Positions 16,458 to 23,274 of a stretch of DNA of 36,791 bases are shown here, in pieces. The first letter of the stretch is position 1. The number at the start of each line of letters is the position of its first letter. This stretch comes from an uncultured Clostridia bacterium (GTDB taxonomy: Bacteria; Bacillota; Clostridia; Christensenellales; UBA1242), in assembly GCA_944349805.1 (NCBI GenBank), contig CALVNP010000041.1, positions 1 through 36,791 on the forward strand. Reading direction: 5' to 3'. A program made the position numbers and the translations under genes. The notes under the pieces are model-generated. The model was given only the letters and a program-made list of their open reading frames with translations, searched no databases and was not told the origin of the DNA.

Positions 16458-16811
16458 TTGAATAAAAGAACAGATATAGGTATTTTGATTGGGCTTTACC
16501 TAGTAATAAAAAAAAGAAACATAGGTGTGGATTTTGCCACATTTTCAGAGATTGAAAAATATGTAAAAGAATTAAAAAAAGAAGTAGAGAGTAAAACTGA
16601 TAATACCTTAGAGGTGGCACTAGATAAAGAAAGTATATTATATTATAAGAAATTTTACACAATGCACGAAGGTTATGTAGAAATAAATAAGAAAGTGAAT
16701 TATTTTGATTTTAGATTGCGTTTTGCTGGAGCTTTGGAGCATTCGCTTTTGCCATATGCTTATAAAATTGGAGCAGAAGTTGTAGAAAAAGAGAAGGGAA
16801 AAGAACTATAA
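16458..16811 (+). CDS. Small hypothetical protein
   Basis: This 117-aa protein starts at the TTG at 16458, because AAGAAGGTGATT at 16443-16454 is almost a full match to the anti-SD sequence; the ATG at 16428 has none. A promoter (TTGACA 16409-16414, 17 bp, GACAAT 16432-16437) lies just ahead. One hydrophobic segment (IGILIGLYLVI) is followed by a mixed charged region (FSEIEKYVKELKKEVESKT) and a FRLRFAGALEHSLLPYAYK stretch. No family is recognised. Confidence 0.65.
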   Translation: MNKRTDIGILIGLYLVIKKRNIGVDFATFSEIEKYVKELKKEVESKTDNTLEVALDKESILYYKKFYTMHEGYVEINKKVNYFDFRLRFAGALEHSLLPYAYKIGAEVVEKEKGKEL

Positions 16812-16857
16812 ACAAATAATAAATGTATAATATTTCAAATAAAAAACAAAATAAGCA

Positions 16858-16887
16858 TTGACAAAATGGTTATAAATGAGATATAAT
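16858..16887 (+). promoter_or_regulatory. Initiator tRNA promoter
   Basis: TTGACA (16858-16863), an 18-bp spacer and TATAAT (16882-16887), 14 bp ahead of the mature tRNA. Confidence 0.85.
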
Positions 16888-16901
16888 ACATTTGTTTTTG
16901 A

Positions 16902-16978
16902 CGCGGGGTAGAGCAGTCCGGCAGCTCGTTGGGCTCATAACCCAAAGGTCGTAGGTTCAAATCCTACCCCCGCAACCA
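16902..16978 (+). tRNA. Initiator tRNA-fMet (CAT)
   Basis: This 77-nt cloverleaf has anticodon CAT. The initiator hallmarks are present: the unpaired C1-A72 at the end of the acceptor stem and three G:C pairs (GGG/CCC) next to the anticodon loop. CCA is encoded at 16976-16978. Its 3' end is the integration site of the adjacent element. The element begins inside it and keeps the tRNA sequence intact. The native terminator is now 14 kb away at 31168. Confidence 0.97.
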
Positions 16979-18447
16979 GTAGCATTCGCGACTTCTAAAG
17001 AAGTCGCATTTTTTATGCCTAAAATAATATCAGAGGTTCCATCTTCTTTAACAATAATTTTTAAAACAAAGCTTTTAATTAATTTTTCTATTTTTTCGTC
17101 AGTCAAATCTTTTGAAAATTCTTCAATTATATCTATAACATTATTTTTATAAATTTTCAAAAGCTCTTCTTTGGCCGTTTCTTTTTTTATTATTTTGTCC
17201 AGTTCGCTTTTTCTAGATTTTAGGGCAGATAGTTCTGTTAATAATTCATCATATACTACACCTTTTTTAATTGCAATAGTAATATTAAAGATTTCTTTTT
17301 CAATGTTTAGATACTCATCTTTATAGCTCTTACTATTAACTGCAAGGTTGTGTTTAACAAATTTATCTACGAAATCTTTTTTATTAAAGGTTAGAATAAA
17401 ATTTTTTATAGCTTGCTTAACTTCGTCTTCAATTAATTTTGCAGAAACATTATACATTGAGCAACCGTATTTCTTATTTTTGCAAATATAACTAGTGGTA
17501 ACAATACCTTTTTGATTTTTTGAAGTGTTGCCGAAAAATTTGCCTCCACATTTTTCGCAAACAAGTAACCCACTCAATAAATATTTGTGTCTTGCATTTT
17601 TACTGCTTCTAACTGATTTATCTTTCATTTTTTCTTGAACTCTGTTAAATAGATCTTTATCTATTATTTGTGGAATGGAGTCTTCTATAACTACAATATC
17701 CTTATTTGGAGCTTTTTTCATATAATGATGCATTTCTTTATACAAATGCTCGTTCCAAATATATGTTCCTGTGTATCTTGGGTTTTTAAGTATATAGTAA
17801 AGTGAATTTTTGTTTAAAGCTTTTCCTCTTTTCCCTATAATGTTTAAATGTTTTATACTTGCTAAAATATAGTCATAACTTTTGCCAGAATCATATAAAT
17901 TAAAAATTTGCTTTACAGCTTCGGCTTCTCTATGGTTAATAACATATTTTTGCTCTACTATATCATAACCAAGAGGTGGATAACCACCTAAAAAGACACC
18001 ACTTTTAGCTTTATTATTTCTTCCATCAATAGATTTTTGTCTTCCTTGTAAAACATACTGTTGGCCACTACCAATTTGAATTAATTCAACAAAGAAATCA
18101 GAAGGATTATAAATATCTCCTAATCTTTCTGTAGCACTTAAAACTTCTATTCCAAGTTTTCGCATTTCTTTTCTAAACTCGAACCAATCTACAACATCTC
18201 TGCTACCTCTAGTTATATCGTAAATAACTACACAGTCAAATTGTTTTAATTCAGCAAGAGTTATCATTTTTAAAAACTGTTCACGCTTAGTATTTGTTCC
18301 AGTGGTTTCTTCATCACTAAAAATATTAACAACATCAAGTTTTTTTTCCTTACAAAATTCTAAGCACTTTTGAATTTGTGTTTCAGTGCTATTTTGTGTT
18401 TGTTTAGATGTGGAATAGCGTGTATAAATAACAGCCCTTTTGTTCAT
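16957..18447 (-). CDS. Large serine recombinase (integrase) of the element
   Basis: This 496-aa protein has a resolvase/invertase catalytic domain at the N-terminus (AVIYTRYSTSKQ, nucleophile Ser12; YDITRGSRDVVDW), a recombinase domain, a zinc ribbon (CEKCGG near 296 and a second Cys pair about 30 residues later) and a C-terminal coiled coil. It cuts attP and attB and exchanges strands through a Ser-DNA intermediate. The last codons (ATGCGGRI) are encoded by the attL core and the T-arm of the initiator tRNA, and the stop lies inside the tRNA. In the excised circle the frame would continue 16 residues past the core instead. It is transcribed leftward behind the repressor and a membrane protein. 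Confidence 0.93.
   Translation of the reverse strand: MNKRAVIYTRYSTSKQTQNSTETQIQKCLEFCKEKKLDVVNIFSDEETTGTNTKREQFLKMITLAELKQFDCVVIYDITRGSRDVVDWFEFRKEMRKLGIEVLSATERLGDIYNPSDFFVELIQIGSGQQYVLQGRQKSIDGRNNKAKSGVFLGGYPPLGYDIVEQKYVINHREAEAVKQIFNLYDSGKSYDYILASIKHLNIIGKRGKALNKNSLYYILKNPRYTGTYIWNEHLYKEMHHYMKKAPNKDIVVIEDSIPQIIDKDLFNRVQEKMKDKSVRSSKNARHKYLLSGLLVCEKCGGKFFGNTSKNQKGIVTTSYICKNKKYGCSMYNVSAKLIEDEVKQAIKNFILTFNKKDFVDKFVKHNLAVNSKSYKDEYLNIEKEIFNITIAIKKGVVYDELLTELSALKSRKSELDKIIKKETAKEELLKIYKNNVIDIIEEFSKDLTDEKIEKLIKSFVLKIIVKEDGTSDIILGIKNATSLEVANATGCGGRI
16965..16979 (+). repeat. attL core
   Basis: TACCCCCGCAACCAG, the tRNA-fMet 3' end plus one base, duplicated exactly at 31145-31159. The adjoining arm TAGCATTCGCGAC (16980-16992) is the near-inverted partner of 31123-31135 at the far end of the element. 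Confidence 0.9.
16988..17014 (+). terminator. Element-supplied terminator for the tRNA
   Basis: GCGACTTC (16988-16995), loop TAAA, GAAGTCGC (17000-17007), then A and six T. It starts 10 bases after the tRNA CCA and lies inside the integrase coding sequence on the other strand. Confidence 0.88.
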
Positions 18448-18475
18448 AAAGTGCTCCTAAAATGTTTTTAATTTT

Positions 18476-18937
18476 TTATTTTTTTGGTTTATAAGGAAGT
18501 TTTCCTTCTTGTAAAGTTGTTTTTATCTCAACTTGTTTCATTTCTTTAGATTCTAATAATCTTTCTTGTTCAATTAATCTTAATTTTTCATCGTGTTTTA
18601 CACTGTCGTTATGTATTGCGGTAATTAATAATGATTTTGCAATCCTTATCTGATTTTTTAAATGTGTGCACTTATTTATTTTAACTATTGCGATTATACT
18701 TAAAACAATAAGTGCGATTAATGGTATAGCTACACAAGATATATTTACAAAACAAAATGGAATAGAAATTCCAATTAAAATGCCTATAATAATAAACCAA
18801 ATATTATAAGGCCCAGCCACCTGCAGATATTGACTTGTAAACATATCTATTAACGATTGAATTTCGTTTGTTTCTTTATTTTCTATAGGTGTAAAGTGGA
18901 CTAATTGAATTTGTTCTCCGTCAAAATCTTTATACAT
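18476..18937 (-). CDS. Small membrane protein of the lysogeny module
   Basis: This 153-aa protein has two adjacent membrane helices in the middle (IWFIIIGILIGISIPFCFV and CVAIPLIALIVLSIIAIV), a hydrophilic N-terminus of about 45 residues and a charged coiled-coil-like C-terminus. It lies between the repressor and the integrase in one leftward operon and would be expressed in the prophage state. That position is common for superinfection-exclusion or lysogenic-conversion proteins, but no family is recognised and this role is only a guess. Confidence 0.75.
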   Translation of the reverse strand: MYKDFDGEQIQLVHFTPIENKETNEIQSLIDMFTSQYLQVAGPYNIWFIIIGILIGISIPFCFVNISCVAIPLIALIVLSIIAIVKINKCTHLKNQIRIAKSLLITAIHNDSVKHDEKLRLIEQERLLESKEMKQVEIKTTLQEGKLPYKPKK

Positions 18938-18950
18938 AAATATTTCTCCT

Positions 18951-19547
18951 TTATAAACTTCTTCTAACTTCTACAGCCTTACCAATTACTTTTACTGGCA
19001 AGTGTTCTATTTCATCATTTGAATAAAAAGCAATGTCATAAGCGGGGTTGTTTGGGATAAGTGTAAGACCTTTGAGGTCTTTTTTTATTTTCTTAACTGT
19101 AGCGTCATATCCGTTGACCATAACAACACATATATCTCCAGTATTTGCGTCTTCTTGTTTTCTAATGATTAAAATATCGCCTTCAACAATGTTTGGAGCC
19201 ATAGAATCGCCTTTAACTTTTAATCCAAAATACTCACCACTTTTAGCCATTTCTGGTGTAATTTCTTCATAATCCAACACTTCTTCGATGGCTTCAATAG
19301 GAATACCAGCAGGCACTGTGCCCAAAACTGGTATTTTGATGCCTTTGATTTTTTCTGTTCTACCTAACATGAAGTCAACTGAAACATTGAAAAAATCTGC
19401 AATTTTTTGAATTGTTAAACTGTCAGGAACTCTAAAACCTTTTTCCCAATTAGCAATTGTAGGTTGCTCTACATTTAAACTATGTGCCAATTCGTTTTGT
19501 GTAAGCTTTTTTGCTTTTCTTAATTCTCTTAATCTACTGCTAAACAT
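18951..19547 (-). CDS. LexA/CI-like phage repressor (XRE HTH + S24 peptidase)
   Basis: This 198-aa protein has an N-terminal XRE helix-turn-helix (LTQNELAHSLNVEQPTIANWEKG, residues 15-37) and a C-terminal S24 peptidase domain. The self-cleavage site is A80-G81, the catalytic Ser is S115 (GDSMAP) and the Lys is K152 (DATVKK). Such repressors cleave themselves on RecA filaments, so DNA damage should induce the element. The start has no ribosome binding site and lies 6 bases after a -10 box, so the mRNA is probably leaderless, as for lambda CI from pRM. It is divergent from the Cro-like gene. Confidence 0.93.
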   Translation of the reverse strand: MFSSRLRELRKAKKLTQNELAHSLNVEQPTIANWEKGFRVPDSLTIQKIADFFNVSVDFMLGRTEKIKGIKIPVLGTVPAGIPIEAIEEVLDYEEITPEMAKSGEYFGLKVKGDSMAPNIVEGDILIIRKQEDANTGDICVVMVNGYDATVKKIKKDLKGLTLIPNNPAYDIAFYSNDEIEHLPVKVIGKAVEVRRSL

Positions 19548-19553
19548 AGCATT

Positions 19554-19675
19554 TTTATATCATATTGAAATATTTTTTGCAATATTTATAAAAAATTTTT
19601 AAAAAATATAAAAAAATGAAATATTTTGCTTGACAAATATATTTCGAATGGTTATATTTTAGGTATAAATATTTC
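19554..19675. promoter_or_regulatory. Divergent repressor/Cro control region with four operator-like sites
   Basis: Leftward promoter: TTGCAA (19577-19582) and TATAAA (19554-19559), 17 bp apart. Rightward promoter: TTGACA (19630-19635) and TATATT (19653-19658), 17 bp apart. GAAATATTT occurs at 19567-19575 and 19618-19626. Its inverse AAATATTTC occurs at 19667-19675, with a related copy at 19637-19645 (AATATATTTC region). The sites overlap the -35 boxes, the spacer and the start region, as expected for repressor and Cro operators. Confidence 0.6.
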
Positions 19676-19688
19676 GGAGCGTGATATA

Positions 19689-19883
19689 ATGAAGCTTAAA
19701 GAATTAAGGAAGCTAAACGGCGTAACACAAAAAAATGTTTCTAGTTACTTAAATATTTATCAAGGTAATTATTCTCAAATTGAAAATGGTAAAAGGTTTT
19801 TATTGGCTAGTCAAGTTAGACCATTAGCAAAAGTGCTTAATGTATCAGAAACTGAAATCTTAAACTGTTTGGAGGAAAAATGA
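19689..19883 (+). CDS. Cro-like XRE regulator
   Basis: This 64-aa protein is a single helix-turn-helix domain (LRKLNGVTQKNVSSYLNIYQ, then GNYSQIENGKR). The ATG at 19689 is preferred over 19626 because GGAG at 19676-19679 precedes it and the rightward promoter lies between the two. Its position opposite the S24 repressor suggests a Cro role: shutting off lysogenic transcription and opening the early genes. Confidence 0.85.
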   Translation: MKLKELRKLNGVTQKNVSSYLNIYQGNYSQIENGKRFLLASQVRPLAKVLNVSETEILNCLEEK

Positions 19884-20068
19884 AAAAGAAAATTGAAGTA
19901 AGAATTTCTCCACAAAGTCAGACAATGACAGAGATATTACAGAATGATTATTACTTTTTGGAGTTTATAAAAATTTTAATGGGTGCAAGAAGTCACGAGG
20001 CGGGTTTGATTGAATTAGAAAGAAGAGCAATAGAAAGGGGGTGTGAAAGTGGAAAAGTACATAGCTGA
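19880..20068 (+). CDS. Small early phage protein of unknown function
   Basis: This 62-aa protein overlaps the Cro-like gene by 4 bp (ATGA) and has GGAGG upstream. It is basic at the N-terminus (KKKIEVRIS) with a helical middle (YYFLEFIKILMGARSHEAG). No family is recognised. Confidence 0.65.
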   Translation: MKKKIEVRISPQSQTMTEILQNDYYFLEFIKILMGARSHEAGLIELERRAIERGCESGKVHS

Positions 20069-20138
20069 TTTTGTTCAGTATAACGGCAGAATGCCAAAAA
20101 ATAATGAGCTAGCACTGTTTGTTTTATTTGGAAAATAA
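20049..20138 (+). CDS. Possible 29-aa protein
   Basis: A GTG at 20049 sits behind a strong GAAAGGGGG site (20034-20041) and overlaps the previous gene in another frame. The product begins MEKYIADFVQYNGRMPKNNE and ends LFGK. It is short, but the ribosome binding site and tight packing favour a real gene. Confidence 0.45.
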   Translation: MEKYIADFVQYNGRMPKNNELALFVLFGK

Positions 20139-20147
20139 GAGGTATAT

Positions 20148-20372
20148 ATGAAAAATATTATTTTTGTTTTAAAAGCAAAGGACCAACCAAACAAATTATA
20201 TTTAGACTCTCAAGTTGAAAAAGCTTTTAAAGATTTCCACACAGCAGAATGTCAAAACTTAGAGCCTATTTTATATGTTTACGATTTAGTGACTAAGAAA
20301 AATAATCATTTATTGGGAAGAGTTGACTTGTTTAAAGAAGCAAAAAACATATTGAAAAGCTATGAGGTGTAA
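20148..20372 (+). CDS. Small early phage protein of unknown function
   Basis: This 74-aa protein has an AAGAGGT ribosome binding site and ends directly before the ATG of the HNH gene. It looks like a compact alpha/beta protein (KNIIFVLKAK at the start, LEPILYVYDLV in the middle). No family is recognised. Confidence 0.65.
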   Translation: MKNIIFVLKAKDQPNKLYLDSQVEKAFKDFHTAECQNLEPILYVYDLVTKKNNHLLGRVDLFKEAKNILKSYEV

Positions 20373-20750
20373 ATGCAAAAGCTTTTTGGGGAAGTATTTA
20401 AAGAATATTATCCTGGATATTTATTTAGTAATTTGGGTCGAGTTTATAGTTTAAAAAATAAAAAATTTTTAAAACCTTATCCAAATTCTCACGGATATAT
20501 GAGAGTTGGGATTTATATAAATGGTCGTAAAAAAGATGTATTTATTCATATTACGGTAGTTTATCTTTTTGGTGATTGTAACGGACATTTACCAGAGTCT
20601 AAAGAATTATCAAAACTTGGTCTTAGTATTGACCATCTAAACAGAAATAAATTTGATAATAGTGTTTCAAATTTAGAAATAGTACCAGTTCAAGAGAATT
20701 ACAGTCGATGGCCAAAAGTAGAAAAGGAAGAAGGTTGTCTTCCATATTAA
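20373..20750 (+). CDS. NUMOD4/HNH endonuclease
   Basis: This 125-aa protein has an N-terminal NUMOD4-like motif (YPGYLFSNLGRVYSLKNKKF) that contacts DNA. A HNH nuclease core follows (SIDHLNRNKFDNSVSNLE, about residues 87-104). Proteins of this layout are homing-type or phage nicking nucleases. It lies just before the hairpin chain at 20751-21041, so cleavage or nicking of that region is a reasonable guess. No intron is evident around it. Confidence 0.85.
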   Translation: MQKLFGEVFKEYYPGYLFSNLGRVYSLKNKKFLKPYPNSHGYMRVGIYINGRKKDVFIHITVVYLFGDCNGHLPESKELSKLGLSIDHLNRNKFDNSVSNLEIVPVQENYSRWPKVEKEEGCLPY

Positions 20751-20805
20751 CTCAGCAAAGGGCTTCTCCCTGAGGAAGTATTACAGTTCGATTCTGTATG
20801 CTGAG
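20751..20805 (+). ncRNA. tRNA-like structure 1
   Basis: A 7-bp acceptor-like stem, CTCAGCA (20751-20757) with TGCTGAG (20799-20805), directly abuts a T-arm-like hairpin TACAG-TTCGATT-CTGTA (20782-20798). Only 24 bases lie between, enough for one arm (GCTTC/GAAGT); the D-arm is missing. The 3' extension reads AACA, not ACCA. Confidence 0.5.
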
Positions 20806-20862
20806 AACATTATTCTCTTTTTATATTTCATTAAAGAAAAGGTCAGGGACTTTTCTTTCGGG

Positions 20863-20921
20863 CCTGTGATGTTCAAGTGTTTTTTAAGTCCTAACACTTA
20901 GTGGTTAGATTCCACAACAGG
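20863..20921 (+). ncRNA. tRNA-like structure 2 (degenerate)
   Basis: CCTGT (20863-20867) pairs with ACAGG (20917-20921). A 7-bp arm AAGTGTT/AACACTT (20875-20881, 20893-20899) has an 11-base loop, and GTGG-TTAGATT-CCAC (20901-20915) resembles a T-arm. No D-arm and no CCA. Confidence 0.4.
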
Positions 20922-20979
20922 TAATTGTTCTTTTTCATACAGAACACTCCTTAAAATAAAGAGCTTAAAAGCTCTTTAT

Positions 20980-21041
20980 GGTCAGAGCTTAGAGCACGGT
21001 TGCAGACTTCCGTTAAGGTTCAATTCCTTATCTGACCACCA
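20980..21041 (+). ncRNA. tRNA-like structure 3 with encoded CCA
   Basis: A perfect 7-bp acceptor stem GGTCAGA (20980-20986) with TCTGACC (21031-21037), followed by A and CCA, and a perfect T-arm TAAGG-TTCAATT-CCTTA (21014-21030). The 27 bases between hold a tiny GCT/AGC hairpin in place of the D-arm and an ACGG/CCGT arm with a 10-base loop. At 62 nt it is shorter than any normal bacterial tRNA, and no anticodon can be assigned safely. Confidence 0.6.
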
Positions 21042-21072
21042 ATTAATTGAATTTTTGAAAGGAGAAAATATA

Positions 21073-21279
21073 ATGACAAATTTTTTTAGTTGGATTGCTA
21101 AAGGATTAGAAATCGAGGGAATGACTGTACATAAGTTTTTTGCGTATATTGTTGCTATTTTGATTGTCGTTGCCATTTGTTATTCAATGGTGAAATTTAT
21201 AATTTGGATAATAAATAAAGTTAAGAAAAATGAACACTCAAATAATCATAACTATTACAACAAAAACAGAGGTCGTTAA
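21073..21279 (+). CDS. Small single-span membrane protein, candidate major coat protein
   Basis: This 68-aa protein starts at the ATG at 21073, with AAAGGAG at 21058-21064. Architecture: an amphipathic N-terminus (NFFSWIAKGLEIEGMTVHKF), one membrane helix (FAYIVAILIVVAICYSMVKFI) and a strongly basic, Asn-rich C-terminus that could bind DNA. That is the layout of filamentous-phage major coat proteins. No cleavable signal peptide is evident. It is the first gene of a tightly packed run ending with the Zot-like ATPase. The coat assignment is inference from shape and position. Confidence 0.65.
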   Translation: MTNFFSWIAKGLEIEGMTVHKFFAYIVAILIVVAICYSMVKFIIWIINKVKKNEHSNNHNYYNKNRGR

Positions 21280-21371
21280 TGGCGAAAATTATAAAATGGC
21301 TGATTATAGCTTTTGTGGTTGTTTGGTTAACAGTGGCTTTGGCAAACTGTCAAGTTCCAAAAATCTGGTGA
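21279..21371 (+). CDS. 30-aa single-span membrane protein, candidate minor coat protein
   Basis: A short frame starting on the last base of the upstream stop (TAATG) and ending 7 bp before the next gene. The product is one hydrophobic helix (KIIKWLIIAFVVVWLTVALA) with a short polar end (NCQVPKIW). The size matches the 32-33 aa minor coat proteins pVII and pIX of Ff phages, and it sits between the coat-type and pIII-like genes. No separate strong ribosome binding site is visible, so translational coupling is likely. Confidence 0.55.
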   Translation: MAKIIKWLIIAFVVVWLTVALANCQVPKIW

Positions 21372-21378
21372 GGTGTGA

Positions 21379-23274
21379 ATGAGAAGATTAATGTTTTTAA
21401 TTTTAGCAATTGCTTTGCTTTGTGGTGTTATTCCTACACACAGTGTTTGTGTTTATGCTGAAAATTCTACATCATATATAGAAGCTTATGAAAAAACTAA
21501 TGTTTTTGACGATTTGACATCAGCTGAAAATTTTAATGTAAACAACTATCCAGAAAATAAAAACGGACAGGTTTCCATAATAAATTTTGTAGAATTTGGT
21601 TATTCTTCCACAGGCTCGCAAGATAATTACGGGCTTTTTATCTATTTATACAATCCACAGAAACTTAACATAGATACAAGTTCAGTGCAAAATAAAATTC
21701 AAATGGCAATAGGATATAACAAAGATGGAGTCCCTAACAACTATTTTAAATTTCAATTACAGTTTTTAAATGCTTCTCAGGAAGAATATGAAAACTTATT
21801 TTTAAAATTTAAAGTTGTCGACATAGAAATCGAAGGTAAAACTTTTGTTGATAGAGTAGACAAAGAAGAAAGAAGATATGACATTTCAGGTATTGAAATT
21901 TTACAAAGTTCCCAAAATCTTCCAACAGAATATGGAATTGGTGGAACTTGGAAATTTACAGGATATTCAAATGGTTTTGGTGATGAAGAAGAATCAACTT
22001 TGCAGGCAACAGTAAACGAACTTGAAACAATAGAGTTGGAAGTAAATTCAACTTATTATAGGCCAGATGTGGTTTCAAGCTTAGGAATGTTTCATCAAAA
22101 TACTATAAATTCTGTATATTTTGCTGTTGATAATAGATTAATTGAAGAATACGGAAAATTACAAAAAATAAAAGCAGAATGGTACGAGTACAAAACTACA
22201 CCTATTGCAGTTGTAAAAGACAGTACAGTAAAAGAAGCTTTAACAGAATATTTAGGACAGACAATTGATAATGGTGGAAGATATGATGAAGATATTCCTT
22301 ATGGATTTTATGCAGGAAAAATCAACAATCTTCCTACTTATGATTATTCATACAATGCTTGGACTAGTTCTCTAGGATTAATTTCACCTCAACCTGCAAT
22401 AAATTATCTTGAAAAACTTAATTATATATTTAGTTCTAATAATGCTAGTTTAACAGATTTCGAGATTAAAGAACAGGACTTGCTTAATTACATATATAAT
22501 TACGATTTATCCTATGAAAGTGGTAAACTTCCAATTAATAATATAAGTGCAGATTTATTTCAAGACACTGTTGATGATGGAAGAATTAAAGGTTACAATT
22601 TAAAAGAGATAGATAGCGATGACAAGTTTGATATGCTTTCCTATGATAGTAATCACTCTTGGTGGGACAAACTTTTAAATTATGGGTTTTGGGCACCTGA
22701 AACAGATGGCGATTTAAAAAACATAAGTCCCATTCAAATGGTGAATGAACAAAACTTAGAGCAATCAGATGAAGTTATTTCAGATAGTTTATTGATAAAT
22801 TTAAGCGATGTTCCAGAATTTAAAACATATTTTTTTGAACAAAAATTACTAGGTAAAACAGTTTTTATATTTAGATTTGCTCAAACTGATTATTATTCAG
22901 CAAGTGGGGCTGTAATGTCTAATGGTTCAAAAATTCCAAATGGTGATATGTATTTGGCCATACAAACTGTATTTTTCAATTTTGACATAATACAACTAAC
23001 TTTTAACAGAGAAGGGAATTACACAGTGATACCTGTTGTGGCTGATCCTATAAATGTGATTCCAGACATTACACCACCATTAACAGCTAATTTTGATTGG
23101 CTTAGATTAATTTTAATAATTTTAATTGTTATAGTTTTGATTATAATCTTAGCTCCTTTACTTCCAACAATATTTAAAGGTTTGTGGGAAATAATTAAGC
23201 TATTATTTAAAATAATTTCACTTCCTTTTAAATGGATAGCAAGTTTGATTAACAAGGGAGGCAAGAACAAATGA
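21379..23274 (+). CDS. Secreted, C-terminally anchored 631-aa protein, candidate adsorption (pIII-like) protein
   Basis: The protein has a signal peptide (basic MRR start, hydrophobic core, cleavage near VYAEN at about residue 28), an extracellular region of about 540 residues rich in Asn, Tyr, Asp and Ser, and a membrane helix near 574-597 (IILIVIVLIIILAP). Basic amphipathic helices close the sequence. Signal peptide plus C-terminal anchor is the topology of filamentous-phage pIII, and the gene lies where gene III lies in Ff genomes, downstream of the coat genes. Motifs such as VEFGYSS, YGLFIYLYNP, RRYDISGIE and KAEWYEYKT suggest a conserved family, but I do not recognise a named domain. GAGGTG precedes the ATG; the stop overlaps the next gene (ATGA). 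Confidence 0.75.
   Translation: MRRLMFLILAIALLCGVIPTHSVCVYAENSTSYIEAYEKTNVFDDLTSAENFNVNNYPENKNGQVSIINFVEFGYSSTGSQDNYGLFIYLYNPQKLNIDTSSVQNKIQMAIGYNKDGVPNNYFKFQLQFLNASQEEYENLFLKFKVVDIEIEGKTFVDRVDKEERRYDISGIEILQSSQNLPTEYGIGGTWKFTGYSNGFGDEEESTLQATVNELETIELEVNSTYYRPDVVSSLGMFHQNTINSVYFAVDNRLIEEYGKLQKIKAEWYEYKTTPIAVVKDSTVKEALTEYLGQTIDNGGRYDEDIPYGFYAGKINNLPTYDYSYNAWTSSLGLISPQPAINYLEKLNYIFSSNNASLTDFEIKEQDLLNYIYNYDLSYESGKLPINNISADLFQDTVDDGRIKGYNLKEIDSDDKFDMLSYDSNHSWWDKLLNYGFWAPETDGDLKNISPIQMVNEQNLEQSDEVISDSLLINLSDVPEFKTYFFEQKLLGKTVFIFRFAQTDYYSASGAVMSNGSKIPNGDMYLAIQTVFFNFDIIQLTFNREGNYTVIPVVADPINVIPDITPPLTANFDWLRLILIILIVIVLIIILAPLLPTIFKGLWEIIKLLFKIISLPFKWIASLINKGGKNK

Larger units (their letters stand above)
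20751..21041 (+). other. Chain of six hairpin modules between early and coat-type genes
   Basis: There is no gene in these 291 bp, but they are almost wholly covered by inverted repeats: a tRNA-like fold 20751-20805; a 9-bp stem 20833-20841/20850-20858; a tRNA-like fold 20863-20921; TGTTCT 20926-20931/AGAACA 20941-20946; a 9-bp stem 20956-20964/20971-20979; and a tRNA-like fold 20980-21041. It could be a structured RNA, truncated phage tRNAs, or the packaging and complementary-strand origin signals expected in a single-stranded DNA phage. Confidence 0.7.

Noticed and set aside
20373-21041. Group I intron with its homing HNH endonuclease
   Set aside because: No split host gene or exon pair flanks the region, and the hairpins resemble tRNA arms rather than an intron core.
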